Origin: Rhodoflexus caldus
GTDB taxonomy: Bacteria; Bacteroidota; Bacteroidia; Cytophagales; Thermoflexibacteraceae
Assembly (NCBI RefSeq): GCF_021206925.1
Contig: NZ_JAJPRF010000006.1
Location: 124,001-188,000, forward strand
Length of the DNA: 64,000 bases
Reading direction: 5' to 3'
Positions 26,701 through 34,146 of this stretch are shown here, piece by piece (position 1 is the stretch's first letter; every line of letters starts with the position of its first letter). The position numbers and the translations under genes were made by a program. The notes beneath the pieces were generated by a model, which searched no databases, had not been told where the DNA came from, and saw only the letters and a list, made by a program, of their open reading frames with translations.

Positions 26701-28253
26701 CCATGAAAAATCCATGTAGGGATGTGCTTTATGGTGCATGGATTATTGCCGCCGCGCGCATTAAACCCGGCGAAGTTTGTCCATCCCGAAACAGGCACAA
26801 TGGCAGCCGGAAAATCAGGGTATTTGATGGCATATTCCCAAACACCGTGGCCACCAGTGGAGTAGCCGGTGAAATACATACGGTCTCTGTCGGCTTTGTA
26901 GGCGGTCAGGCTGTGCTGTACCAACAGATGCAACTGTTCAACATGCCACGATGTAACCGACTGTGTACCAACCGTATTTTTTTGTTTGGGCGAAATGACA
27001 ATCATCGGGAAATCTGTGCCTTGGCTTGCCATGCGGGCAATAGAGCCTGCGCCCGTGGTTGGTGCAATCAACTGTTCCAAACCGTTGGCCTTGCCCTCGT
27101 TGCCATGTAAGGCAAAAAGTATGGGTTTAGGCGTATTGTCGTCGTCGTAGTTGCGGGGAAAATAGATATAGAACTCATAAGTATCTCCGCCGTTGAGGTT
27201 GTGCGTGATGCTGCCTGCCACCTGCGAAGCTGCCCATTTACCGTTAAAACCGGGCGGGCGGTCTGTTACGGATATGTTGAATGAACGCGTGGCTACTCCT
27301 CCTTCCGTATCGGTGGCACGGATGGTAACGTTGTAGTTGCCCGCATCGTTAAACTTCGGGCGCACTTCCAAACGTGCCGTGCGCCTGTCTGTTTGCACAA
27401 TGTTCAAAAAACGAAGCGGTGTTTGCAAAGTAAAACTCACGGGTTGCGGCGCAAGGTAAGGGTCTATGACTTGCAATACCCTTTCATATATCAGCCGCTG
27501 CCCTGTTTCATTAACATGCACATTATCGCCGAAATCTACCTCAGGTTTAATGGTCAAATCGGCTGCCGCCAAATCATCAAAAATAGGGATGGCAAATGCA
27601 CCATATGTACTGATAATTTGCGTTGCCTGATTTTTTAACTCTTGTCGGAGTGCAAAACCCAGATTGCGCGGCTGTGTGGTCGTTATAAAAAACAATGCAC
27701 CTGCTTCCTCTGCCTGTTGTTTCAACAAGGCAAAATTCGCCATCGTTTCGGCAGTGGTGTAACCGTTTGCCAAATCGTTGGAAGGCAAGTGCACAATAAT
27801 GATGTTAGGGTTCAGCGCTAATGCCGCCGTGATGTTTTTTTGAGGGTCAGGCTCAGGACGATCCTCCGGCGGAACACTGCCTGTGGGCAACACGTGATAG
27901 GTGGTGTAATTATTTACTGCAAGATTATGAAGGCTGTAAGGTTTACCCAAAGAAATGAGATATTTTCGCAGTCTTCTTACCCAAGAACTATCAGGAGGTA
28001 CGCCAAATCCGGCAGCGGTGGAAGAGCCTAAAACAACAATGCGCGGATTAGCCAACACTCGCGCATCTTCGGCATCCGTGGCCGATAAACTTACATCGAC
28101 AATTCCTGACTCATCAACCGTTAGATTGTTCAACGGAAGAATTTGCGGAGGCTGATTCTGCGCAATGGCAATATGGCCAAAAAACAACGCTGCCAATAGA
28201 ATCAGAAATACATTTGAAAGCGCGCCCGAAGCACGCAGTAGAAAAATTTTCAC
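23709..28253 (-). CDS. Secreted multidomain double esterase with FN3, PA14 and T9SS sorting domains
   Basis: This 1514-residue protein starts at a GTG and has a signal peptide (about residues 1-31). An SGNH/GDSL-like hydrolase follows (about 70-290), with LGSSTAAG, PSNDLANG and DNVHVN as blocks I, III and V. Next is an alpha/beta-hydrolase resembling PHB-depolymerase-type esterases, with the nucleophile S465 in GYSTGG. Then come one FN3-like domain, a carbohydrate-binding-like region (about 690-880), four FN3 repeats of 97 residues (about 887-1274), a PA14 domain and a type IX secretion C-terminal sorting domain with FKVYPNPA. It is probably a surface or extracellular enzyme removing ester groups from plant or algal polysaccharide. 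It ends directly against the convergent pseudogene. Confidence 0.9.
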   Translation of the reverse strand: MKIFLLRASGALSNVFLILLAALFFGHIAIAQNQPPQILPLNNLTVDESGIVDVSLSATDAEDARVLANPRIVVLGSSTAAGFGVPPDSSWVRRLRKYLISLGKPYSLHNLAVNNYTTYHVLPTGSVPPEDRPEPDPQKNITAALALNPNIIIVHLPSNDLANGYTTAETMANFALLKQQAEEAGALFFITTTQPRNLGFALRQELKNQATQIISTYGAFAIPIFDDLAAADLTIKPEVDFGDNVHVNETGQRLIYERVLQVIDPYLAPQPVSFTLQTPLRFLNIVQTDRRTARLEVRPKFNDAGNYNVTIRATDTEGGVATRSFNISVTDRPPGFNGKWAASQVAGSITHNLNGGDTYEFYIYFPRNYDDDNTPKPILFALHGNEGKANGLEQLIAPTTGAGSIARMASQGTDFPMIVISPKQKNTVGTQSVTSWHVEQLHLLVQHSLTAYKADRDRMYFTGYSTGGHGVWEYAIKYPDFPAAIVPVSGWTNFAGFNARGGNNPCTIKHIPTWIFHGNPDNVVPYSESTQMQSLMNACIPTPNPLVRLTTITGVVHDNIRPVVYPNITGADNIYDWLLQFSKRDGVPPQFTLSPEITGITTSTVSLRMRINEPGRIVWGVYSPTVATPTYSQLQSGTGALQSGSLETAGNVTESLTISGLTFGTAYRIFIAAQDNAPVPNVSAIVALSATTSTEGITWQLQRTVKVNFSNTTVPNLPDWTTINGDAINGTTTFALRDANGAAANINLIGYHNTNNSSHWGTRDNNSTLTNGPVPDAVMRITLATQNTMRFKITGLNPSLRYSFTMHGGRTLAGTGFTDRPLLTVYDFNGRQASLECLNNSKNTVSVEYVQPTANGEIDFSYWGNNADRWGYINGLIINEYLGITGTNPPPAAPANLTASATGQTTVALSWNAVSGATGYHVYRSTTGGFTPSSANRVASNVAANSFNDTGLQASTTYFYMVTAVNANGESVASNQAQATTQAAPQPPAAPANLTASATGQTTVVLSWNAVSGATGYHVYRSTTGGFTPSSANRVSSNVAANAFNDTGLQASTTYFYVVTAVNANGESAASNQAQATTQAAPQPPAAPANLTASATGQTTVALSWNAVSGATGYHVYRSTTGGFTPSSANRVASNVAANAFNDTGLQASTTYFYVVTAVNANGESVTSNQAQATTQAAPQPPAAPANLTASATGQTTVVLSWNAVSGATGYHVYRSTTGGFTPSSANRVSSNVAANAFNDTGLQASTTYFYMVTAVNANGESAASNQAQATTQAATIANGLRGEYFSNMTLSGTPLTRTDANINFNWGSGSPMSGIPVNQFSVRWTGRISATASGVYTFIANTDDGVRLWINNVLIIDRWVNKSASDVSANFTMTAGVWYDFRMEYYENSGNAVARLDWRTSTMARVPVPPLAFQLPAAVGSGSRVENLYASPKLDFKVYPNPAVEQVNILMESPYEEDTEVAVINLLGQIMYRGILPKGALMLSVPTSQLGRGAFIVVADKNGERVSKKIIIK
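24433..25596 (-). repeat. Four tandem 291-bp FN3 repeats
   Basis: The interval contains four consecutive in-frame units of exactly 291 bp (97 codons), with boundaries at 24433, 24724, 25015 and 25306. They are almost identical at nucleotide level, with only scattered changes such as VAS/VSS and ESVAS/ESAAS. Each encodes one FN3 domain. Such identity points to recent duplication or ongoing gene conversion. Confidence 0.95.
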
Positions 28254-28444
28254 CGGTCAGGCTTATCATATAAAACAAAACATCTAATTCAAAACACACA
28301 TAGGGAAATTGATGTAATATATAGTTGCAATTTAGCAAAAATTTTAAAATAAACAAGCCTACGCGGGTATTTCCAATATTAACATTTTAGGCAAAACACA
28401 TTCCGAATATCTCATTCTTAATCGCGCCGCCTGACCGTATTTCA

Positions 28445-28481
28445 AAGAAAAAACCCTCCTTTTGCCGACAAAAGAAGGGTT
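28445..28481 (-). terminator. Terminator of the GCS2-CBS gene
   Basis: On the minus strand a 13-bp stem with one mismatch (28469-28481 with 28452-28464, loop of 4) is followed by TTTTTTC. It lies about 22 bp past the stop codon. Confidence 0.8.
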
Positions 28482-28503
28482 CTTGCACTTGACGAATAAA
28501 AAC

Positions 28504-30462
28504 TTACACAAGTCCGCCTTTATCTTTATCCTTTTTCTTGTTGTTGCGTTTTTGGGCAAGGCGTTTGAGCAAACTTGCGGTAATATCTAAAAAGTTAGAT
28601 TCGGTGATAATACCCACCAGACTGTCCTTATTAACAACAGGCAAGCAGCCCAACTGGTTGTTCCGCATCAAATCCATTGCCTCGTAAATCGTAGCCTGCG
28701 GGGTAATGGTAATCGGATTTTTTACCATCAAATCTTCCACGCGGGTATCTTTATCATCGGGATAGCGGCTTTTGCGCAAAAAATGCCGCAACAATGCCCG
28801 TGAAGAAATTAACCCGATGAGTCGCCCTTCGTCGTCTTCTACCGGCATGTAGCGAATGCGTTTCCAATCAATAATATCGGCGCTGAGCTCTACCAAATCA
28901 TCTTTTTTAACTGTAAATAGGTCTGTGGTCATAAACTCCTCCACAATCATATTGGTAGGTTCATACTCCACAATATCACTTGTGCTGGCATCTTTCCACT
29001 GATGAACAGGTTCGTTATGCTCCTGATTTTTGGCCATTGCGGCAGTAATGGCTGCCGTAGCTTCTTCTTTGGTGGTTTCTTTAATCAGTTTTGCATAAGA
29101 GTTCAAAATCCAACGCGAACCGGTAATGCCTGTTTCGTTGCGTGCCTCTATAATGCCGATGTATTTCTCTATATCTTCCGAATTGATATTTGCCTTTTTG
29201 AGCCCTTCCTTGGCAAGCGGAATTAATTCTTTGCGAATCAAATCCATATCAATGATTTTTTTGCCATTGAACCAAGTAAATTTAGAGCCTAATCCTACGC
29301 GGGCAGCAGCCAGAAAGTTAGATTTGGCATCGTCAAAATCCATCAGTTTGGTAACATCGCCGTAAGCATCTTCAAAGCCGTTCATCAGGCCAATCCAGAA
29401 GGCGGCATTGGCTACCTCATCTACCACCGTAGGGCCGGAAGGGAATACGCGGTTTTCAATGCGCAGATGTGGTTTGCCGTTGGCACTGATACCGTAACAG
29501 GCTCTGTTCCAGCGGTAAACGGTAGAATTGTGAATGTTTAAAGCCCGCAAGCGCGGTGTTTGTCCGTTGCGCACACACTCCATCACATCTTCCTCTATAT
29601 CGGACATGAAAATGACGCGGAAGCGCATGATATCCTCTTTGTACATATCCAGCAGAGAACCCTGCAACCACTGGCTGCCAAAAGTTACGCGCGGGCTGCG
29701 TTCGCGCAGGTGTTCGGAAGCAATGCGTGTATCAATGGATTGCCGGAACAAGGCAATGCGGGTTTCCGCCCACAAACGTTTGCCAAACAGCATCGGGGAG
29801 TTGGTGGCTATGGCCAGCACCGGCGCTGCAATGGCTTGTGCTATGTTGTATTTTCTGACAAACTCGTCGGGCTTAATCTGCAAATGCACCTGAAAACTCG
29901 TGTTACAAGCCTCTATCAGGGCAGAGTCCACCAATACATTCAATTCGTCCAGCCCTTCAATGCGCACCTCGTAGCGATTGCCGCGCATCATATTGATGGC
30001 CTCCATCAGCGAATAGTACCTGTCTACGGGCGTAAGATTGTCTAAATTAATGTCAAATTTTCGTATGGTTGGTAAAATACCTGTCAGGATAGCCTGTGTA
30101 TCTTGCTCAAACGTAACTTCGCGCAGCGTGTGCAACATATCGTTGAGGTTGCTTTCCAACTCCGAAAAGCAGTTGCCTTCAAACGTGAGCGGCGGCACAT
30201 TTGCCTCTATGTTAAACTTGGCCAGTTCTGTTACAAAGTTGGGATGTTTCAATCGTTCCAGCAGTTGCATATTCACCGGTGCGGGTTTTCCGTGCCTGTC
30301 CACCAAGCACATCTCCTGCTCGGCGCCAATGCGTATGATATCGGTTTCAAACCATCCCTCGCGAAGCATGATGTCCAATGCTTCCACATCTTTCAGTAAA
30401 TAGCGCGTAAACCGATTCAGGTCGGTATGTGTTTTAGCTAATCGCACCCTCAGGTCGCCCAT
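28504..30462 (-). CDS. Glutamate-cysteine ligase (GCS2)-family enzyme fused to two CBS domains
   Basis: This 652-residue protein has an N-terminal carboxylate-amine ligase domain of the GCS2 type (about residues 1-470), with GAEQEMCLVD at about 46-55, FNIEANVPPLTFEG and RIENRVFPSGPTVVDEV. Two CBS domains follow (about 505-562 and 574-632), for example IRYMPVEDDEGRLIGLIS and LGCLPVVNKDSLVGIITES. CBS pairs usually bind adenine nucleotides and regulate the attached enzyme, so nucleotide-responsive ligation is inferred. The substrate could be glutamate plus cysteine or another amine. The protein ends in a Lys-rich tail. It is a single-gene unit with its own terminator. Confidence 0.88.
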   Translation of the reverse strand: MGDLRVRLAKTHTDLNRFTRYLLKDVEALDIMLREGWFETDIIRIGAEQEMCLVDRHGKPAPVNMQLLERLKHPNFVTELAKFNIEANVPPLTFEGNCFSELESNLNDMLHTLREVTFEQDTQAILTGILPTIRKFDINLDNLTPVDRYYSLMEAINMMRGNRYEVRIEGLDELNVLVDSALIEACNTSFQVHLQIKPDEFVRKYNIAQAIAAPVLAIATNSPMLFGKRLWAETRIALFRQSIDTRIASEHLRERSPRVTFGSQWLQGSLLDMYKEDIMRFRVIFMSDIEEDVMECVRNGQTPRLRALNIHNSTVYRWNRACYGISANGKPHLRIENRVFPSGPTVVDEVANAAFWIGLMNGFEDAYGDVTKLMDFDDAKSNFLAAARVGLGSKFTWFNGKKIIDMDLIRKELIPLAKEGLKKANINSEDIEKYIGIIEARNETGITGSRWILNSYAKLIKETTKEEATAAITAAMAKNQEHNEPVHQWKDASTSDIVEYEPTNMIVEEFMTTDLFTVKKDDLVELSADIIDWKRIRYMPVEDDEGRLIGLISSRALLRHFLRKSRYPDDKDTRVEDLMVKNPITITPQATIYEAMDLMRNNQLGCLPVVNKDSLVGIITESNFLDITASLLKRLAQKRNNKKKDKDKGGLV

Positions 30463-30529
30463 AAATTGTCGGTATTATGTTGAATTGTGTGTTACTAAAA
30501 TAATTGAATTCGGAATAAAAACAAGCCTT

Positions 30530-31456
30530 TCATTTTTTTGGCAACAATAAGCCAAGCGATTGCAGCCATGCTTCACACAGTTGCGGCCATGCTGCTACGG
30601 GCGAATCCATACGGGTAGCCATGCCATACCCGTGCCCGCCTTTGGCAAACAGGTGTATTTCTGCACTCACGTTTTTAGCTTTCAAAGCCGTGTAGAAAGC
30701 CACGCTGTTTCGCACATCTACGGGGTCGTCGGTCGTGTGTACGATAAAAGCAGGCGGTGTTTGCTCGCTGACTAACAGTTCGTTGGAAAAACTATCAACC
30801 ATTTGGCTGTCAGGATTTTTTCCAAGCAGAGCCTCGCGCGAACCGGTGTGCCCGAATTCATCGCGCATACTGATAACCGGATAAATCAGTATCGCAAAAT
30901 CGGGACGGAGGCTGCCATTCGCATCGCCGGTCTGAAATTTCACGGCGGCAGAAGAGGCCAGATGCCCGCCGGCAGAGAACCCCATCACCCCTACCTTTTC
31001 AGGATTAATTCGCCATTCGGCTGCGCGCTGCCTTACCAATCGGATGGCTTGCTGCAAGTCGGTGAGCGGAACAATAGCGGGTTGCTCCATTGCCCGTGCA
31101 TTGGGCAGGCGGTAGTGCAGCACCGCCGCAGCAATACCCAAATTGTTGAGCCACAGCGCAATATCGGTTCCTTCGTGTTTATTGGCCAAAATGTAGTAGC
31201 CCCCGCCCGGGCAAATAATCACCATTGTGCCATTGCGTTTTTCGGGTGGTGGTAAAAACAACTTTATGTAGGGAACGGTTACACCGCTGAGGATGTCTAT
31301 GCCGCCCGGACGATGTTCAACCTTTTCAACAATGCCGTGCCCCGATTTGGCGTAAGGTACGGCACCCACATACAAAGGGATTGAATCGGTTTGCCGTGCA
31401 TGTGCGTGTTTCATTCCTATGCATATAAAGATGACAAGCAGCCAACAATTTCTCAT
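30530..31456 (-). CDS. Exported alpha/beta-hydrolase (acetylesterase-like)
   Basis: This 308-residue protein has a signal peptide (about residues 4-21) and an alpha/beta-hydrolase domain of the carbohydrate-acetylesterase type. The oxyanion segment CPGGGYYILANKHEG and the probable triad S161 (GFSAGG), D244 (TTDDPV) and H275 (KGGHGYG) are visible. Relatives act on acetylated xylan or small esters. The frame extends upstream, but the signal peptide begins at MRNCWLLVIF, so that start was chosen. It is divergent from the outer-membrane protein gene with 57 bp between starts, and lies just upstream (on its strand) of the GCS2 gene. Confidence 0.88.
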   Translation of the reverse strand: MRNCWLLVIFICIGMKHAHARQTDSIPLYVGAVPYAKSGHGIVEKVEHRPGGIDILSGVTVPYIKLFLPPPEKRNGTMVIICPGGGYYILANKHEGTDIALWLNNLGIAAAVLHYRLPNARAMEQPAIVPLTDLQQAIRLVRQRAAEWRINPEKVGVMGFSAGGHLASSAAVKFQTGDANGSLRPDFAILIYPVISMRDEFGHTGSREALLGKNPDSQMVDSFSNELLVSEQTPPAFIVHTTDDPVDVRNSVAFYTALKAKNVSAEIHLFAKGGHGYGMATRMDSPVAAWPQLCEAWLQSLGLLLPKK

Positions 31457-31513
31457 GATTATACGAATAAAGTATCGGGTGAATATCCGTAATTTTCCTA
31501 ACAATTTACCAAT

Positions 31514-32281
31514 ATGCCAACCAGACACATGCGCCTGTTTGTAGTAGTCGTATTATTGATTCTGTGCAAAAACGCATGGGCGCAATCGTCCTATCAGGAT
31601 GTTATTTATCTGAAAAACGGCGGCACGGTCAGAGGGGAGTTAATTCGCATTGACAACGGTATTTTGCTCATCAGAACCCACGGAGAAAGCCGTGTGGAAT
31701 TACCCATGAGCGATGTGGAGCGCATCGCCAAAGAACCTCGCAATACTTTGGAAACCGATTCCATTAAACCAAGGTTTTTTAAATCGGAAGGCATCACTGT
31801 TTTTCAGGAAATCGGCTATGGTTACAGCACGGGGATGCTGCGCACCTCGCGTGGCTCTTTCAACTATCGCTCGCAAAGCTATACTTTTATGGGCGGCGTA
31901 GGCGTGTATATTGCTGATTATGTGATACTTGCTGCCGGAACAGGCTACGGACAGCTATCCCCCGACCGAAAAATAGTGCCGCTTTTCGGCGAAATTCGCA
32001 CCCATCTGATGCGCAGGCAGTTTTCGCCCTATCTGCTGCTACGCGGCGGCTACTCCATCGGTTGGCGCGACAACCTGCCCGGCAATGACTGGGGAGGCGC
32101 ATTGTTTGAAGCTGCCGCAGGTATCAAAACCTATCTTACCCCGCAATATGCCATCTATGCGCATGGCGGCTATCATCAACAACAACAGCGAATTGAGCTC
32201 ATCAATCTGGCCACAAGAAACGTATTCTCCGAAAAAGCCAATTATCAGTTTTGGGGGATTCGGATAGGCGTACTATTTTAG
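31514..32281 (+). CDS. Exported beta-barrel-like envelope protein
   Basis: This 255-residue protein has a signal peptide ending NAWAQ. The mature N terminus has DVIYLKNGGTVRGELIRIDNG, a segment frequently seen at the start of Bacteroidota envelope proteins. The C-terminal two thirds show alternating aromatic and glycine strands (YSIGWRDNL, GIKTYLTPQYAIYAHGGYH) ending in FWGIRIGVLF, as in small outer-membrane beta-barrels. Function is unknown. A second ATG at 31529 is an equally good start. It begins a run of three genes for envelope proteins. Confidence 0.75.
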   Translation: MPTRHMRLFVVVVLLILCKNAWAQSSYQDVIYLKNGGTVRGELIRIDNGILLIRTHGESRVELPMSDVERIAKEPRNTLETDSIKPRFFKSEGITVFQEIGYGYSTGMLRTSRGSFNYRSQSYTFMGGVGVYIADYVILAAGTGYGQLSPDRKIVPLFGEIRTHLMRRQFSPYLLLRGGYSIGWRDNLPGNDWGGALFEAAAGIKTYLTPQYAIYAHGGYHQQQQRIELINLATRNVFSEKANYQFWGIRIGVLF

Positions 32282-32346
32282 AAATGGTTTAAATCCAATA
32301 ATTTGCACCTTGAATTAAAAATTCCGTAACCAAATTGCAAAGTCTT

Positions 32347-32814
32347 ATGAAAAAATGGAGAAACTTAACATTGATGGTGATAGCAACCATCTGCTGTTAC
32401 GTATTTGCCGGTGCATATGCCAATGACAAACACGCCGACTCGGTAATTGGCGTTTGGAAAACCGGCTCGGGCAAAGGCATGGTACGCATCTACAAAGAAG
32501 GCGACAAGTACTACGGCAAAATTGTGTGGCTGAAAGAACCCAACGATGAGAACGGCAAACCCAAAGTAGATAAAAACAACGGCGATGAGTCGTTGAGAAA
32601 CCGCCCGTTGTTGGGGCTGGTAAACCTGCGCGATTTTGTTTACAAAGGCAACAAAGTGTGGGAGGACGGCCGAATCTACGACCCCGAAAACGGCAATGAT
32701 TACAGTTGTGAAATGAAACTCACCGATGAAAACACCCTTGAAGTACGTGGTTTTATCGGGGTGTCGCTGTTCGGCAGAACAGATGTATGGAAACGTCAGG
32801 TGAAGAAAAACTAA
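32347..32814 (+). CDS. DUF2147 protein
   Basis: This 155-residue exported protein has a signal peptide (about residues 8-26) and a DUF2147 domain: SVIGVWKTGSGKGMVRIYKE, GKIVWLKEPND and DGRIYDPENGNDYSCEMKL are the family pattern, ending GVSLFGRTDVWKR. The domain forms a small beta-barrel and its function is not established. The frame opens at a TTG four codons earlier, but the ATG gives a normal signal peptide. Only four bases separate it from the next gene, so the two are cotranscribed. Confidence 0.9.
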   Translation: MKKWRNLTLMVIATICCYVFAGAYANDKHADSVIGVWKTGSGKGMVRIYKEGDKYYGKIVWLKEPNDENGKPKVDKNNGDESLRNRPLLGLVNLRDFVYKGNKVWEDGRIYDPENGNDYSCEMKLTDENTLEVRGFIGVSLFGRTDVWKRQVKKN

Positions 32815-32818
32815 TTGT

Positions 32819-33931
32819 ATGCAATTCAGAATCAGCTTGTTGGCAACACAGGCAGCACGTGCTGTTATGCTGCTTGTGTGCTTTTTATTTACCGTCCGCC
32901 TGTCAATGGCACAAACCGACACAACCAAAGTTGAGGACAATTTTGACGAATACGGCGAATATGGCGACGATGAAAGCGTAAAGCGCTATTGTACACAAAA
33001 AGTACAATTCCTCAGCCCGACCAAACTCATCAGCATAGGCTATGAGTTGCAGTTGCCGCAAACCATTGAAACTACTTTCAAACCTTTTCTGGCAGGTATC
33101 CCCGGCACGGTACCTTCGGAGGGCAACCGCAGTGCTTCGTTTCTTTCGCACGGCTTGCGCTTGGGCGCAAACTTTCCCGTAATTTCACGCAGCAGCATTA
33201 TTGTCAATCTGGGTGTAAACTACTACGAAAGCCGTATGCAGTTTGAAAATGAAGCGACCGTAAACAATGCCATGCACCGTGCTTTGCAGGAAAAAGGTTT
33301 GCGCACAACCGGACTGATGGCAACGGTTTTCAAGCCGCTCAACGAAAAAAACTTTGTCATAGTAGCAGCCAATGCCGACCTGAACGGCAACTATAACTTC
33401 TCTGACCTGCAACCACTGAATACTACCCGCTACAGCGTATTGGGTATTTACGGTTGGAAAAAGTCTGATAAACTCATGTGGGGCTTAGGCTGGGCGCGCA
33501 CCTATCGCTTGGGCGAAGTAAACAACACCGTTCCCCTGCTGATGTACAACCGCACTTTCAACGACCGCTGGGGCATAGAAGCATTGCTGCCTGCCCGACT
33601 GAACGTGCGCAGAAACTTTTCACCAACCTCGCTGTTGCTGTTGGGCTATGAGTTGGAAGGTAACTCCTACCATATCCGCAGCCGTGCGAGCGACCCCTTC
33701 AGCCAGCGCATCAACGGTGCAGAAATACGCCGCTCCGAGTTGAAGGTTCGCCTGACTTACGAGCAGCAAATCTCCGGATTCATCTGGCTCTCGGCACAAG
33801 CAGGCTTGCGCATGAATGCAAATTTCAACGTATCGGCAACGGAAAATGCTCCGCGCCGCGAGTATATTGTAGAAAATACACTCACCAATCCGTTGTTTTT
33901 TGCGTTCAGTATCAATCTGGTAAGCCCATGA
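32819..33931 (+). CDS. DUF6268-type outer-membrane beta-barrel protein
   Basis: This 370-residue exported protein has a long signal peptide (to about residue 32, SMAQ). The mature part shows amphipathic strands throughout, such as SISRSSIIVNLGVNYYE-like and WGLGWARTYRLGEVNNTVPLL, ending ALTNPLFFAFSINLVSP-like. The arrangement fits the DUF6268 family of Bacteroidota outer-membrane barrels, an assignment made from memory. It starts four bases after the DUF2147 gene. A strong terminator lies 126 bp downstream. Confidence 0.72.
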   Translation: MQFRISLLATQAARAVMLLVCFLFTVRLSMAQTDTTKVEDNFDEYGEYGDDESVKRYCTQKVQFLSPTKLISIGYELQLPQTIETTFKPFLAGIPGTVPSEGNRSASFLSHGLRLGANFPVISRSSIIVNLGVNYYESRMQFENEATVNNAMHRALQEKGLRTTGLMATVFKPLNEKNFVIVAANADLNGNYNFSDLQPLNTTRYSVLGIYGWKKSDKLMWGLGWARTYRLGEVNNTVPLLMYNRTFNDRWGIEALLPARLNVRRNFSPTSLLLLGYELEGNSYHIRSRASDPFSQRINGAEIRRSELKVRLTYEQQISGFIWLSAQAGLRMNANFNVSATENAPRREYIVENTLTNPLFFAFSINLVSP

Positions 33932-34056
33932 TGACAAGCATACCGGCTACTGTTTTTCAAGCCCGATTTTCAGGATAACGGGGCAGCCGCTCAAAGCATT
34001 GCGCACCCCACGTGGTTGAGATGCTTGACAAAGGAATTGAAACGCTATCCGCAAAT

Positions 34057-34090
34057 AAAAAATCCACTTTCACAAAAAGTGGATTTTTTT
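34057..34090 (+). terminator. Strong terminator upstream of glmS
   Basis: A perfect 14-bp stem (34057-34070 with 34076-34089, loop of 5) begins with A6 and ends with T6 or more. It separates the envelope-gene run from glmS, whose start lies 57 bp further on, so the glmS promoter must be short and close or lie within this region. Confidence 0.9.
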
Positions 34091-34146
34091 TATCGGCTCA
34101 GAAAATCATGTTATTTTCGGCTACTCAAACTATCAAAAACTCACAT

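Noticed and set aside
34020-34146. A possible glmS ribozyme
   Set aside because: The 126 bp upstream of glmS contain a transcription terminator and no ribozyme-like core. The type is mainly found in Firmicutes.
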